From NCBI RefSeq assembly GCF_000949135.2, contig NZ_JTAN02000003.1:372001-436000 (forward strand): 64,000 bases of DNA, read 5' to 3'. Below, one piece after another: positions 9,390-17,395 of the stretch (the first letter of the stretch is position 1; the number at the start of each line of letters is the position of its first letter). Below the pieces are notes generated by a model. It did no database searches, was not told the origin of the DNA, and saw nothing but the letters and a program-made list of their open reading frames with translations. The translations under genes and the position numbers were made by a program. This stretch comes from Burkholderia sp. USMB20. GTDB taxonomy: Bacteria; Pseudomonadota; Gammaproteobacteria; Burkholderiales; Burkholderiaceae.

Positions 9390-10643
9390 ATGCACCTGAC
9401 GATTGACGATCTGCCGGTTGCGATCCGCATGGCGAAAAGGGCGCTGCGCACCGATCTGCCCGGTTACGCGGCCACGTTCCGCGAACTGGAGGGCGATATC
9501 GCGCGGCAGGTCGACGCGATCCGTCGCGCGCACGCGCACGGCCGCGACGTGATCCCGGTATTGCGATTCGCGGATATCGCGAACGGCACCGTCGATCCGC
9601 AGGCGATCGCCGCGATCCGCACGCACGGCGCCGCGGTGATCCGCGGCGTGTTCGACGCGCAGCAGGCGCGCGACTGGAACGACGAGATCGGCGCCTATCT
9701 GGATGCGAACCGCTTCGCCGAGCGGCTGCATGCACGCGCCGAGGACCGCTACTTCGGCAATCTCGCATCGGGCAAGCCGCAGATCTACGGCGTCTACTGG
9801 TCGAAGCCGCAGGTGGCCGCGCGGCAGTCGCCGGCCCTCACGCAGGCGCGCGTGTTCCTGAACCGCCTGTGGCGTCATGCGGACGGCGCGCGCAGGCATT
9901 TCGACCCGGACCAGGTGCCGGCCTACGCCGACCGGATCCGCCGCCGGCCGCCGGGCTCGACGTCGCTCGGGCTGTCGCCGCATGTCGACGGCGGCTCTGT
10001 CGAACGCTGGCTCGGCGCGAATTTCCGGCAGGTCTATCGTCACGTGCTGGCCGGCCGCTGGCGCGCTTACGATCCGTTCGACGCGGCGTTCCGCCCCGAC
10101 GTCGAGGAGATCCCGTCGCCGGCCGTGTGCTCGATGTTCCGCACGTTCCAGGGCTGGACCGCGCTGACGCCGCAAGGGCCCGGCGACGGCACCCTGCAGC
10201 TGATTCCGGTCGCGAACGCGATGGCGTATGTCGTGCTGCGCGCGCTGCAGGACGACGTCGCCGACGACGACCTGTGCGGTGCGCGTCCGGGCCGCGCGCT
10301 GTCGATCCTGCCCGAATGGCACGCGCTGCTGCTCGACGCGCTGGTGCCGATCCCGCACATGGAGCCGGGCGACGCGGTGTTCTGGCACGGCGACGTCGTG
10401 CATGCGGTCGAGGATGCGCATCGCGGCAGCGGCGACAGCAACGTGATGTATATCGCGGCCGCGCCCGGGTGCGCGAAGAATGACGCGTACCTGCAGCGCC
10501 AGCGGCTCGCGTTCCTGCGCGGCGACAGCCCGCCGGATTTCCCGGCCGATCATTTCGAGGGCGACTTCGACGGACGGGGCGGCGAGGGCGATCTCACGCC
10601 GCTGGGCCGTGCGCAAATGGGGTTCGCGCCCGTCGGCGCATGA
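9390..10643 (+). CDS. DUF1479 (YbiU-like) putative Fe(II)/2-oxoglutarate-type oxygenase
   Basis: A 417-aa protein of the DUF1479/YbiU family, read from ATG 9390 because GGAG lies 10-11 bases upstream; an in-frame start at 9354 is less likely. The double-stranded beta-helix metal site is visible as LSPHVDGGSVERW (His-x-Asp) and FWHGDVVHAVEDAHRG (distal His), with an Arg further on, the pattern of non-haem iron oxygenases. Other conserved stretches are YWSKPQ and FRTFQGWTAL. The physiological substrate is not established to my knowledge. It is downstream of the VOC gene on the same strand and might share control by the AraC regulator. The 110-base gap before it leaves room for its own promoter. 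Confidence 0.8.
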   Translation: MHLTIDDLPVAIRMAKRALRTDLPGYAATFRELEGDIARQVDAIRRAHAHGRDVIPVLRFADIANGTVDPQAIAAIRTHGAAVIRGVFDAQQARDWNDEIGAYLDANRFAERLHARAEDRYFGNLASGKPQIYGVYWSKPQVAARQSPALTQARVFLNRLWRHADGARRHFDPDQVPAYADRIRRRPPGSTSLGLSPHVDGGSVERWLGANFRQVYRHVLAGRWRAYDPFDAAFRPDVEEIPSPAVCSMFRTFQGWTALTPQGPGDGTLQLIPVANAMAYVVLRALQDDVADDDLCGARPGRALSILPEWHALLLDALVPIPHMEPGDAVFWHGDVVHAVEDAHRGSGDSNVMYIAAAPGCAKNDAYLQRQRLAFLRGDSPPDFPADHFEGDFDGRGGEGDLTPLGRAQMGFAPVGA

Positions 10644-10872
10644 CGGACGCGCCGCATGCATCGGCCGCATCCGCACCGCGCGGAACGGCCGTTTGCGCCG
10701 CGCCCGTCGGCTGTCTGCCGAATCGGCTGCATCCTGCCTGCAATTCGACGCGATCGGCTGCGGGCGCGCCCGAATTCGACGCGAATTGCGCAATTTGGCT
10801 TCCGATAATGGTCCGGACACAACGCAGCTGCCCCGTGCGCCGCACGGGGGCAGCGTGACCATGGAGGAGTCG

Positions 10873-11631
10873 ATGCAATTCACGCAAGCGATCGTTCGCC
10901 GTCCCGCGCCGTCCTGCGGCGCGGGTCTCACCACCGCCGCGCTCGGCGCGCCCGACTACGACAAGACGCTCACGCAGTTCCACGCGTACTGCGACGCGCT
11001 GCGCGGGCTCGGCGTCGAGCTGACCGAGCTGCCGCCGCTGGACGCGTTTCCCGATTCGCACTTCGTCGAGGACGTCGCCGTCGTCACGCCCGAATTCGCG
11101 GTGATCACGCGTCCCGGCGCACCCGCGCGGCGCGGCGAGACGGTGCACATCGAAGCGGCGCTCGCCGCGCATCGCGACCTGCTGCCGATGCAGGAAGGCC
11201 GTCTCGACGGCGGCGACGTGATGCAGGTCGGCAAGCGCTTCTACATCGGCCTGACGGGCCGCACCGATGCCGAGGGCATCGCCGCATTCGAGTCGCTGGT
11301 GGCGCGCTACGGCTATTCGGTCGTCGCGGTGCCGGTCGGCGCGGGGCTGCATCTGAAATCGGTCGTCAACGCGCTCGGCGACGACACGCTGCTCGTGACC
11401 GAGGCGCTGGCCGCGCATCCGGCGTTCGCCGACTATCGCCGCATCGCGATCTCGGCCGCCGACGAATACGCCGGCAACACGCTGCGCGTGAACGGCACGC
11501 TGATCACGCCGGCCGGCTATCCGCGCGTGCACGACGCGATTCAGTCGCTCGGGATGCCGCTGCACGTGATCGACACGAGCGAGTTCCGCAAGATGGACGG
11601 CGGCCTGACCTGCCTGTCGCTGCGGTTCTAG
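10873..11631 (+). CDS. ddaH: dimethylarginine dimethylaminohydrolase (dimethylargininase)
   Basis: A 252-aa guanidine-modifying enzyme that hydrolyses methylated arginines to citrulline plus methylamines. ATG 10873 is chosen over the in-frame ATG 10861 because GGAGGAG at 10863-10869 is an ideal Shine-Dalgarno for the former and would be inside the gene for the latter. The active-site elements of the DDAH family are visible: SHFVEDVAVV (E65/D66), H160 in GLHLKSVVNAL and the nucleophile C247 in GGLTCLSLRF near the C-terminus. An Lrp-type regulator and an amino-acid permease follow on the same strand, suggesting use of (methyl)arginine as a nitrogen source. Confidence 0.88.
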   Translation: MQFTQAIVRRPAPSCGAGLTTAALGAPDYDKTLTQFHAYCDALRGLGVELTELPPLDAFPDSHFVEDVAVVTPEFAVITRPGAPARRGETVHIEAALAAHRDLLPMQEGRLDGGDVMQVGKRFYIGLTGRTDAEGIAAFESLVARYGYSVVAVPVGAGLHLKSVVNALGDDTLLVTEALAAHPAFADYRRIAISAADEYAGNTLRVNGTLITPAGYPRVHDAIQSLGMPLHVIDTSEFRKMDGGLTCLSLRF

Positions 11632-11732
11632 CCGATTGGCGCGCGGCCGCTTCGGCCGGATAATGTGGCCCCCGCGCGGAACCGGAGGAGACGCTCCGCG
11701 CACCAGCCACGACCCGACCGGAGCGAACGCGG

Positions 11733-12197
11733 ATGACCGACAAGAAGATGCAGCTCGACAAGATCGATCTCCGGATCCTCGACATCCTGCGTACCGACGG
11801 GCGGATTTCCTACCGGAAGCTGTCCGAGCTCGTGAACCTCACGCCGCGCCCGTGCCAGGCGCGCGTGGAGCGGCTCGAGGCGCTCGGCGTGATCGAAGGC
11901 TACCGCGCGGTGATCAAGGCGCCGCGCGCGACCAAGCCGATCGTCGTGATCGCGCAGATCGTGCTGGCCGACCACGGGCGTTCGCAGGCGCCGTTCGAGG
12001 ACGAGATGCGGGCCAATCCGGCCGTGCTCGATTGCTGGCTCGTCAGCGGCACGTTCGATTTTCTCGTGCGGCTCGCGTGCGAGGATCTCGACGAATACCG
12101 GCGGATCGCGAACGCGTGGCTGGAAAGCCCGCGGTTCCGGATCGAGAAGATCGTGACGACGGCCGAGCTGCAGGCGATCAAGCGCAGCGTCGTCTGA
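11733..12197 (+). CDS. Lrp/AsnC family transcriptional regulator
   Basis: A 154-aa feast/famine regulator. The N-terminal helix-turn-helix is at about 5-60 (LDKIDLRILDILRTDGRIS, then LSELVNLTPRPCQARVERLE), and the C-terminal RAM effector domain (about 70-145) contains the GTFDFLVRLACEDLDEYR run. Members form dimers to octamers and bind amino acids. It lies between ddaH and a LysP-like permease, all on the plus strand, so a basic amino acid is a likely effector; this is inference from context. Confidence 0.93.
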   Translation: MTDKKMQLDKIDLRILDILRTDGRISYRKLSELVNLTPRPCQARVERLEALGVIEGYRAVIKAPRATKPIVVIAQIVLADHGRSQAPFEDEMRANPAVLDCWLVSGTFDFLVRLACEDLDEYRRIANAWLESPRFRIEKIVTTAELQAIKRSVV

Positions 12198-12334
12198 CGC
12201 GGCCGTGCGCATCCGGGCCGCCGGCATCGGACGCGTGACCCGGCGGCAGGACCATTTTTTGACGCGAATAACCGGGCCGATCGATTGGTATTCCGAATCA
12301 ATTCGAGCGGCCCGAATCCAACAGGGTGAACACT

Positions 12335-13867
12335 ATGGATGCTTTGCAAGCGGCAGCGCAGACGGCCGCGCCGTCCGGAACGGCGCTCAAGCGCCGGCTG
12401 CAGAGCCGCCACATCGCGATGATCGCGATCGGCGGCTCGATCGGCACGGGGCTGTTCGTCGCGTCGGGCGCGTCGGTCGCGCAGGCGGGGCCGGGCGGGG
12501 CGATCGCCGCGTATATCGCGATCGGACTGATGGTCTACTTCGTCGTCACCGGGCTCGGCGAGATGGCCGCGCTGATGCCGGTGTCGGGCTCGTTCGCGAT
12601 CTACGGCGAGAAGTACGTCGACGAAGGCTTCGGCGTCGCGCTCGGCTGGACCTACTGGTACAGCTGGGCCGTGACGATCGCGATCGAGCTGGTCGCCGCG
12701 CAGATCGTGATGCGCTACTGGTTTCCGGCGGTGCCGGGCGTGTGGTGGGGCGCCGGGTTCCTGGTGCTGATCTTCCTGCTGAACACGCTGTCCGTGCGCG
12801 GTTTCGGCGAATCCGAATACTGGTTCTCGCTGATCAAGGTCGTCACCGTGATCGCGTTCATCGCGGCGGGCTTGCTGATCGCGGCCGGCCTGCTCGGCAA
12901 TGGGCAGCCGGTCGGCTGGCGCAACTTCAGGACCGGCGACGCGCCGTTCGTCGGCGGCGTGCACGCGATGATGAGCGTCGCGCTGATCGCCGGCTTCTCG
13001 TTTCTCGGCACCGAGCTGGTCGGGATCACGGCGGGCGAATCGGAAAACCCGCGCAAGACGATCCCGCGCGCTGTGAAGCAGATCTTCTGGCGGATCATGC
13101 TGTTCTACGTGCTCGCGATCTTCGTGATCGGCCTGCTGGTGCCGTACACCGATCCGAACCTGCTCAAGAGCGACGTGACCGATATCGGCGTGAGCCCGTT
13201 CACGCTCGTGTTCAGCCATGCGGGCTTTCCGCTCGCCGCGGGCGCGATGAACCTCGTGATCCTGACGGCCGTGCTGTCGGCCGGCAACTCGGGCACGTAT
13301 GCGGCCACGCGGATGCTGTACAACCTCGCGGCGGAAGGCCGTGCGCCCGCGATGTTCGCAACGCTGTCGCCGGGCGGCGTGCCGCGCAACGCGCTGTACG
13401 CGACGATGGCGGTGGGCGGGCTGTGCTTCCTCACGTCGCTGACCAACAACCAGAGCATCTATCTGTGGCTGCTCAATACGGTCGGCATCACCGGCTTCAT
13501 CGCGTGGCTCGGCATCGCCGTCTGCCACTACCGGTTCCGCAAGGGCTTTCTGAAACAGGGCTACCGGCTCGAGCAGCTGCCGTATCGCGCGAAGTGGTTC
13601 CCGTTCGGGCCGCTGTTCGCGATCGCGATCTGCATCGTGATCTCGCTCGGGCAGGATTACCAGGCGTTCTTCGCCGCCCGCGTCGACTGGATGGAAGTGC
13701 TGTCGATCTATGTGTGGATCCCGCTGTTCGTCGCGATCTGGTGGGCGTATCGCCGCGTGCGCAAGAGCCGGCTCGTGCGCTACGAGGAGATGGAGATCGG
13801 GCCGTGGCTCACGCGCTCGGTCGAGGCCGTCGATGCGGCGGTCGCGCGGCACGGTCAACCGCACTGA
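12335..13867 (+). CDS. amino acid permease, LysP-like (AAT/APC superfamily)
   Basis: A 510-aa inner-membrane transporter with about 12 hydrophobic helices. The N-terminal block RHIAMIAIGGSIGTGLFVAS and the following GASVAQAGPGGA closely resemble lysine-specific permease LysP, as do EMAALMPVSGSFAIYGEKYV and LSVRGFGESEYWFSLIKV. The substrate is therefore probably lysine or another basic amino acid; the nearby dimethylargininase makes arginine derivatives another candidate. ATG 12335 is preferred (AGGG 8-9 bases upstream) over GTG 12326. The gene is convergent with the GST gene, with a long hairpin between them. Confidence 0.88.
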   Translation: MDALQAAAQTAAPSGTALKRRLQSRHIAMIAIGGSIGTGLFVASGASVAQAGPGGAIAAYIAIGLMVYFVVTGLGEMAALMPVSGSFAIYGEKYVDEGFGVALGWTYWYSWAVTIAIELVAAQIVMRYWFPAVPGVWWGAGFLVLIFLLNTLSVRGFGESEYWFSLIKVVTVIAFIAAGLLIAAGLLGNGQPVGWRNFRTGDAPFVGGVHAMMSVALIAGFSFLGTELVGITAGESENPRKTIPRAVKQIFWRIMLFYVLAIFVIGLLVPYTDPNLLKSDVTDIGVSPFTLVFSHAGFPLAAGAMNLVILTAVLSAGNSGTYAATRMLYNLAAEGRAPAMFATLSPGGVPRNALYATMAVGGLCFLTSLTNNQSIYLWLLNTVGITGFIAWLGIAVCHYRFRKGFLKQGYRLEQLPYRAKWFPFGPLFAIAICIVISLGQDYQAFFAARVDWMEVLSIYVWIPLFVAIWWAYRRVRKSRLVRYEEMEIGPWLTRSVEAVDAAVARHGQPH

Positions 13868-13943
13868 GCGTGACGCGGCGCATGCGCGGCGACGGGGCCG
13901 GCTCGCGCAACGCGGCCGGCTCCGGTGAAGCAGGCGTGACGAC

Positions 13944-13986
13944 GCGCAGCGGCAGCGCGCGTTCAGCGCGCGTGCTGCCGCTGCGC
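13944..13986. terminator. strong hairpin between convergent permease and GST genes
   Basis: Arms 13944-13956 and 13974-13986 pair perfectly over 13 bp, and an inner GCGCG/CGCGC segment extends the stem. There is no T-tract in either direction. The location between two converging stop codons suggests a shared 3'-end structure. Confidence 0.5.
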
Positions 13987-14023
13987 CTTCATGAAATCCA
14001 CCCGCGCGGGAGGCGTGGCGCCA

Positions 14024-14749
14024 CTACTTGTCCAGCTCCGGGTAGTGCCGGAAGATCCCCATGTCGTTGAACGGGATGCGGCGTTCCGACTCGAGATAGC
14101 GCGCGACGGGCGGATGCGCCGCGACGCGGTCGTGCAGCCCGACGAGCCCCGCGACCTTGCGTTCCTCGCGCTTCATCGCCTTCGGGAACGCGTAGCGCAG
14201 GCCTTCGATCAGCTGGAAGATCGACAGATCCACGTAACTGAGCGCGCTGCCGGCGATGTGCCCGCCTTTGTGCGGATTCTGCGCGAGCACGCGATCGAAG
14301 TAGCCGAGGAATTTCGGCAGCCGGTGTTCGAGAAAATCGGCCGCTCGCTCGGCGGCTTCGGCCTTCTGGTCCTCGTAGTAAAGGCCGCTGCCGATCGGGT
14401 GATGCGTGTCGTGGATCTCGGTGACGAAATCGGCGACGGTCAACTGAAGCTGATGCACCCACAGCCGGCCGGCTTCGTCGTCGGGCGCGAGCCCCAGCCG
14501 CGCGCCGAGAAACAGCAGGATGTTCGCGGCCTGCCCGACGACCATGTCGCCGGCCTTCAGGAACGGCGGCGCGAGCGGCACGCATTCGGCCTTCGTGCTG
14601 TCCATCAGCCGCATCATCGCCGACACGCCCATGCCGCGCCCCGATTCGCGCGCGACATCGACGTAGTCGGCCTCGGCCGCTTCGAGCGCGAGCCGCACGT
14701 ACTCGCCGCGGCCCTGGATTTCGGGCCAGTAATAGAGTTCGTATCGCAT
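14024..14749 (-). CDS. glutathione S-transferase family protein
   Basis: A 241-aa protein with an N-terminal thioredoxin-like domain beginning MRYELYYWPEIQGRGEYVRL, the form seen in sigma-like GSTs where the Tyr near residue 6-7 activates glutathione. The all-helical C-terminal domain includes SALSYVDLSIFQLIEGLRYAFP. ATG 14749 is chosen because AGGAG precedes it by 7 bases; a longer frame from 14791 lacks support. The enzyme would conjugate or reduce electrophiles with glutathione in the cytosol; the substrate is not evident. It stands alone, convergent with the permease gene. Confidence 0.85.
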   Translation of the reverse strand: MRYELYYWPEIQGRGEYVRLALEAAEADYVDVARESGRGMGVSAMMRLMDSTKAECVPLAPPFLKAGDMVVGQAANILLFLGARLGLAPDDEAGRLWVHQLQLTVADFVTEIHDTHHPIGSGLYYEDQKAEAAERAADFLEHRLPKFLGYFDRVLAQNPHKGGHIAGSALSYVDLSIFQLIEGLRYAFPKAMKREERKVAGLVGLHDRVAAHPPVARYLESERRIPFNDMGIFRHYPELDK

Positions 14750-14878
14750 GCAGTGCTCCTGTCCGGTCGATGCGTCGGGCGATGCCAGCATCGTGATGGC
14801 GGGAAGGGCGGTCGCGCGCCGCCCGTTGCGAATAGACAGTCTAGGAGATCGTGCGGGAAGTGCGGTGCTTGCCGCGCA

Positions 14879-15211
14879 TCACGCACCGCGCTCGTCGCGC
14901 TCGCCGCCTTCCGGGCCGTAGAAGAACACCCAGGTCGAGAAGTCGTCGGAGAAGCCGACGAAGCGGTGCGACGCGAATGCGGGGACGAACAGCACGTCGC
15001 CCGTCGCGACGCCGCATTCGCGCCCGTCCACGATGAACCGCGACGTGCCGGCGGCGATCACGTAGACCTCGTCGCGCGTGTGCGGCGTCTGCAGATCCTC
15101 GCCGCGCGGCCGGTACAGCTCGATGTCGAGCGTGCCGTGTCGAAACAGCGTCGTGAACAGCGTGCCTTCATCGTCGAGGCGGGCGAGCGATTCGTTGATG
15201 CCGAGCTTCAT
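14879..15211 (-). CDS. small cupin domain protein
   Basis: A 110-aa single-domain cupin from ATG 15211, with GGAG about 10 bases upstream. It begins MKLGINESLARLDDEG. The first cupin motif region is TPHTRDEVYVIAAGTSRFIVDG, giving a His and a Glu ligand, and the second is GDVLFVPAFASHRF with a further His, so a metal-binding site is plausible. The acidic end is GPEGGERDERGA. Small cupins include dioxygenases, isomerases and sensors; no specific role can be assigned. It is divergent from the Tat lipoprotein gene across a 409-base gap. Confidence 0.75.
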   Translation of the reverse strand: MKLGINESLARLDDEGTLFTTLFRHGTLDIELYRPRGEDLQTPHTRDEVYVIAAGTSRFIVDGRECGVATGDVLFVPAFASHRFVGFSDDFSTWVFFYGPEGGERDERGA

Positions 15212-15333
15212 CGTCGTGGGCTCCGGGGTGCGGATCGTGGGAACGAGGGCATGCGGGTTGCACCATCGTAGCGCGAAATCCGCAGCTCGGCCGGCGGTGC
15301 GCGACCCTGCCTGCGAATCGTGTCGCGCGCCAT

Positions 15334-15395
15334 CGATGAAACGGCGGCACCACGATCTCACCACCGATGAAACGAATCGGTCCGCCGGTGAAACG
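15334..15395. repeat. three phased direct repeats CGRTGAAACG in the 15212-15620 intergenic region
   Basis: CGATGAAACG occurs at 15334-15343 and 15365-15374, and CGGTGAAACG at 15386-15395. The spacings of 31 and 21 bases are about three and two helical turns, so all copies face the same side of the DNA. They lie between the divergent cupin gene and the Tat lipoprotein gene and look like regulator half-sites. Nothing else was recognised in this 409-base gap. Confidence 0.45.
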
Positions 15396-15620
15396 GCGCG
15401 GCGATCGTCGGCATGTGTGCGACAGCTTCACCGCAATTTAATAAACGCGCACTACGATCGCGCATCGTCAATCGACGGAGCGTCGTGCTGCGTTTCACGC
15501 TTCGACGCTGCCGCCCGTCGCGGATCTCCGCGATTCGCCAGATTGCCATTTCCCGTGACCCCGCGAATTGCATCGCCGCGCCATGCCGCCGCATGCGATT
15601 CGCATTGTTTCGCATTTCTT

Positions 15621-16442
15621 ATGAATTCGAATGCATCGACTGCTTCACGCAGAAAATTCCTTGCCGCCGCACCCGGCATCGCGGCGGCGCCGCTGTTGAG
15701 CGCATGCGGTGGCGACGACGTCGCATCGGCGCCGCTCACCGATGCGGCGCTGGCCGCGCAGATGTCCGCGAAGCTGAACGCGCAGCTCGGCGATGCGGCG
15801 ACGGTCGACGCGATCATGCCCGCGCTGACCGATGTCGGCTTCACCTGGGACCTGCCGACGGTGCCGGCCGCGCAGATCGGCGCGATCGTCGCGTACAGCT
15901 TCGGCAATCGCCCGAACGCCGCGAGCGGCAACACGTCGAGCACGGGCGGCAACCAGTCCGCGCTGCCCGATCCGGGGCCCGTCAACGAAGCGCTCGCGGA
16001 CGCCGTGTACCGCATCCGCCAGCTGAAGCCGGTCAAGGTCTACGCGCAGTGGGAAATCGCGCGCTTTCTCGTGTCGAAATACGGGATGGGCGCCGACGTG
16101 CTGTCGTCGGTCGAACCGGTGATCGCGAGCGACGGCACGATCGTGTACCTGAGCACGGCCGGCGTCGCGGCCGAGGCGGTTACGCGCGCGGGCGGCGCGG
16201 CTGCGATGGGCACCGTCGCGGTGGTCGGCCATCGCGACCATGCGAAGCGCTGCATCCAGACCTCGCAGCAGGCCGGCATGAAGGCGGCCGCCGTCGCCGA
16301 GGTGCCGCTCCCGACCGTGTACGACCCGCAATCGGGCCAGCCGTGGACGCGCAACCGCAGCCTCTACCTCGTGCACGACATGTATGCGCAGATGCTGAGC
16401 CGCGCGATCGCCGCGACGATGCAGGCGTTTCCGAAGGGCTGA
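15621..16442 (+). CDS. Tat-exported putative lipoprotein of unknown function (paralogue 1)
   Basis: A 273-aa protein I cannot assign to a named family. The N-terminus has a twin-arginine motif (SRRKFLAAA, residues 9-17) followed by a lipobox LSAC with C29, so it is probably exported folded and lipidated; Gly at +2 predicts outer-membrane sorting. A low-complexity Asn/Ser/Gly segment lies near 115-130. Conserved with its neighbour are PVNEALADAVYRIRQ, a YAQWEIARFLVSKYG block and VGHRDHAKRC. The topology loosely recalls DUF218/YdcF proteins, but this is weak. The next gene is a clear paralogue 26 bases downstream. There is no Shine-Dalgarno sequence before ATG 15621, so the start rests on the signal peptide. 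Confidence 0.75.
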   Translation: MNSNASTASRRKFLAAAPGIAAAPLLSACGGDDVASAPLTDAALAAQMSAKLNAQLGDAATVDAIMPALTDVGFTWDLPTVPAAQIGAIVAYSFGNRPNAASGNTSSTGGNQSALPDPGPVNEALADAVYRIRQLKPVKVYAQWEIARFLVSKYGMGADVLSSVEPVIASDGTIVYLSTAGVAAEAVTRAGGAAAMGTVAVVGHRDHAKRCIQTSQQAGMKAAAVAEVPLPTVYDPQSGQPWTRNRSLYLVHDMYAQMLSRAIAATMQAFPKG

Positions 16443-16468
16443 CGCCTGCCGCTCTCCACTCGAATCTC

Positions 16469-17233
16469 ATGACCATGACGACCCGCCGCCATTTCCTCGC
16501 TTCCTCTTCGCTGCTCGCTGCATCGTGCGCCGCCGTCGCGCCCGCGCGCGCGAGCGGTGCTCCCGTGTCCGATGCGGAACTCCAGCGCCAGATGCTCGGC
16601 AAGCTGACCGACGAACTGAACGATCGCGCGACCGCGGCCGACGAGACCGGCTACCTGCTCGACACGTTGTTCTCATGGACGCCGCCGGGCGTCGATGCGG
16701 CCGCCATCAACACGATCGCCGCGTTCGGCTTCGGCAGCCGCGCGGGCGCGTCCGGTGCCGCGCCCGTCCCGGGCCCGGTGAACGAGGCGATCGCCGATGC
16801 GGTGTTCCAGCTTCGGCAAAAGGCCGCGGCGCCGATTTACGCGCAGCAGGAAGTCGCGAGCGTGCTCGCGTCGAAATACGGGCTGACGGCCGGCGTGACG
16901 TCGATCGCGACGCGGGCACCGGCCGCCGGCAGCCCGATCCCGACCCCCGACGGCGTCGTCGCCGCGATCGTCCGACAGGCCGGCTCGGCCGCGGCGCTCG
17001 GCAAGGTCGGCGTCGTCACGCATCGGGATCAGGCGTCGCTCGCCGTGCGCGTGTCGAGCGCCGCGGGGATGCAGGCCGCGGTGCCGGCCGGGCTGACGCT
17101 GCCGGTGTTCTACGACAGCGCCGCGCAATTGCCTGCATTGCGGCGTCGCGATCTCTACCTACTGAGCAGCGCGGGCGTGCAGCTCGGCATGCTGCGGCTC
17201 GCCCTGATCAACCGCGAATACCCGAACGGCTGA
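16469..17233 (+). CDS. Tat-exported protein of unknown function (paralogue 2)
   Basis: A 254-aa protein from ATG 16469. It starts MTMTTRRHFLASSSLLAASC, a Tat-type signal with R6-R7, and probable signal peptidase I cleavage after APARA (near residue 28), giving a soluble periplasmic protein rather than a lipoprotein. It is clearly related to the preceding gene: PVNEAIADAVFQLRQ, YAQQEVASVLASKYG and VTHRDQASLAV align with the corresponding blocks there, while the Asn/Ser-rich insert is absent. The second half repeats a Rossmann-like alternation of strands and small residues. The function is unknown. The gene pair probably arose by tandem duplication and is closed by a hairpin at 17242. Confidence 0.75.
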   Translation: MTMTTRRHFLASSSLLAASCAAVAPARASGAPVSDAELQRQMLGKLTDELNDRATAADETGYLLDTLFSWTPPGVDAAAINTIAAFGFGSRAGASGAAPVPGPVNEAIADAVFQLRQKAAAPIYAQQEVASVLASKYGLTAGVTSIATRAPAAGSPIPTPDGVVAAIVRQAGSAAALGKVGVVTHRDQASLAVRVSSAAGMQAAVPAGLTLPVFYDSAAQLPALRRRDLYLLSSAGVQLGMLRLALINREYPNG

Positions 17234-17241
17234 CGTTCCCC

Positions 17242-17296
17242 GTTTGGCTGGTAATGCCGATACAGGTATTGGCACTACCAGCCAAACCACTGTTTT
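17242..17296 (+). terminator. long imperfect hairpin with T-tract after the Tat pair
   Basis: Arms 17242-17263 and 17266-17287 pair over 22 positions with one A-C mismatch and one G-U pair, leaving almost no loop, followed by TGTTTTT (17291-17297) and a second T-run at 17304-17309. It probably ends the Tat gene transcript before leuC. The near-loopless symmetry is unusual for a terminator. Confidence 0.6.
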
Positions 17297-17395
17297 TAAT
17301 GGGTTTTTTCGCGCCGCGCCCGCGCCGCGGCGCGTTCTGCGTGGCATAATCGACCGCATCCGCAAGGCTTGTAGTCACAACGACCCCGCATACCC

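Noticed and set aside
10640-10858. A 72-codon frame between the DUF1479 gene and ddaH
   Set aside because: It overlaps the end of the preceding gene, has no Shine-Dalgarno sequence, and its composition looks non-coding.
12198-12334. Possible Lrp-type box around TTGGTATTCCGAATCAA upstream of the permease
   Set aside because: The inverted symmetry is only partial and the match to known Lrp sites is poor.
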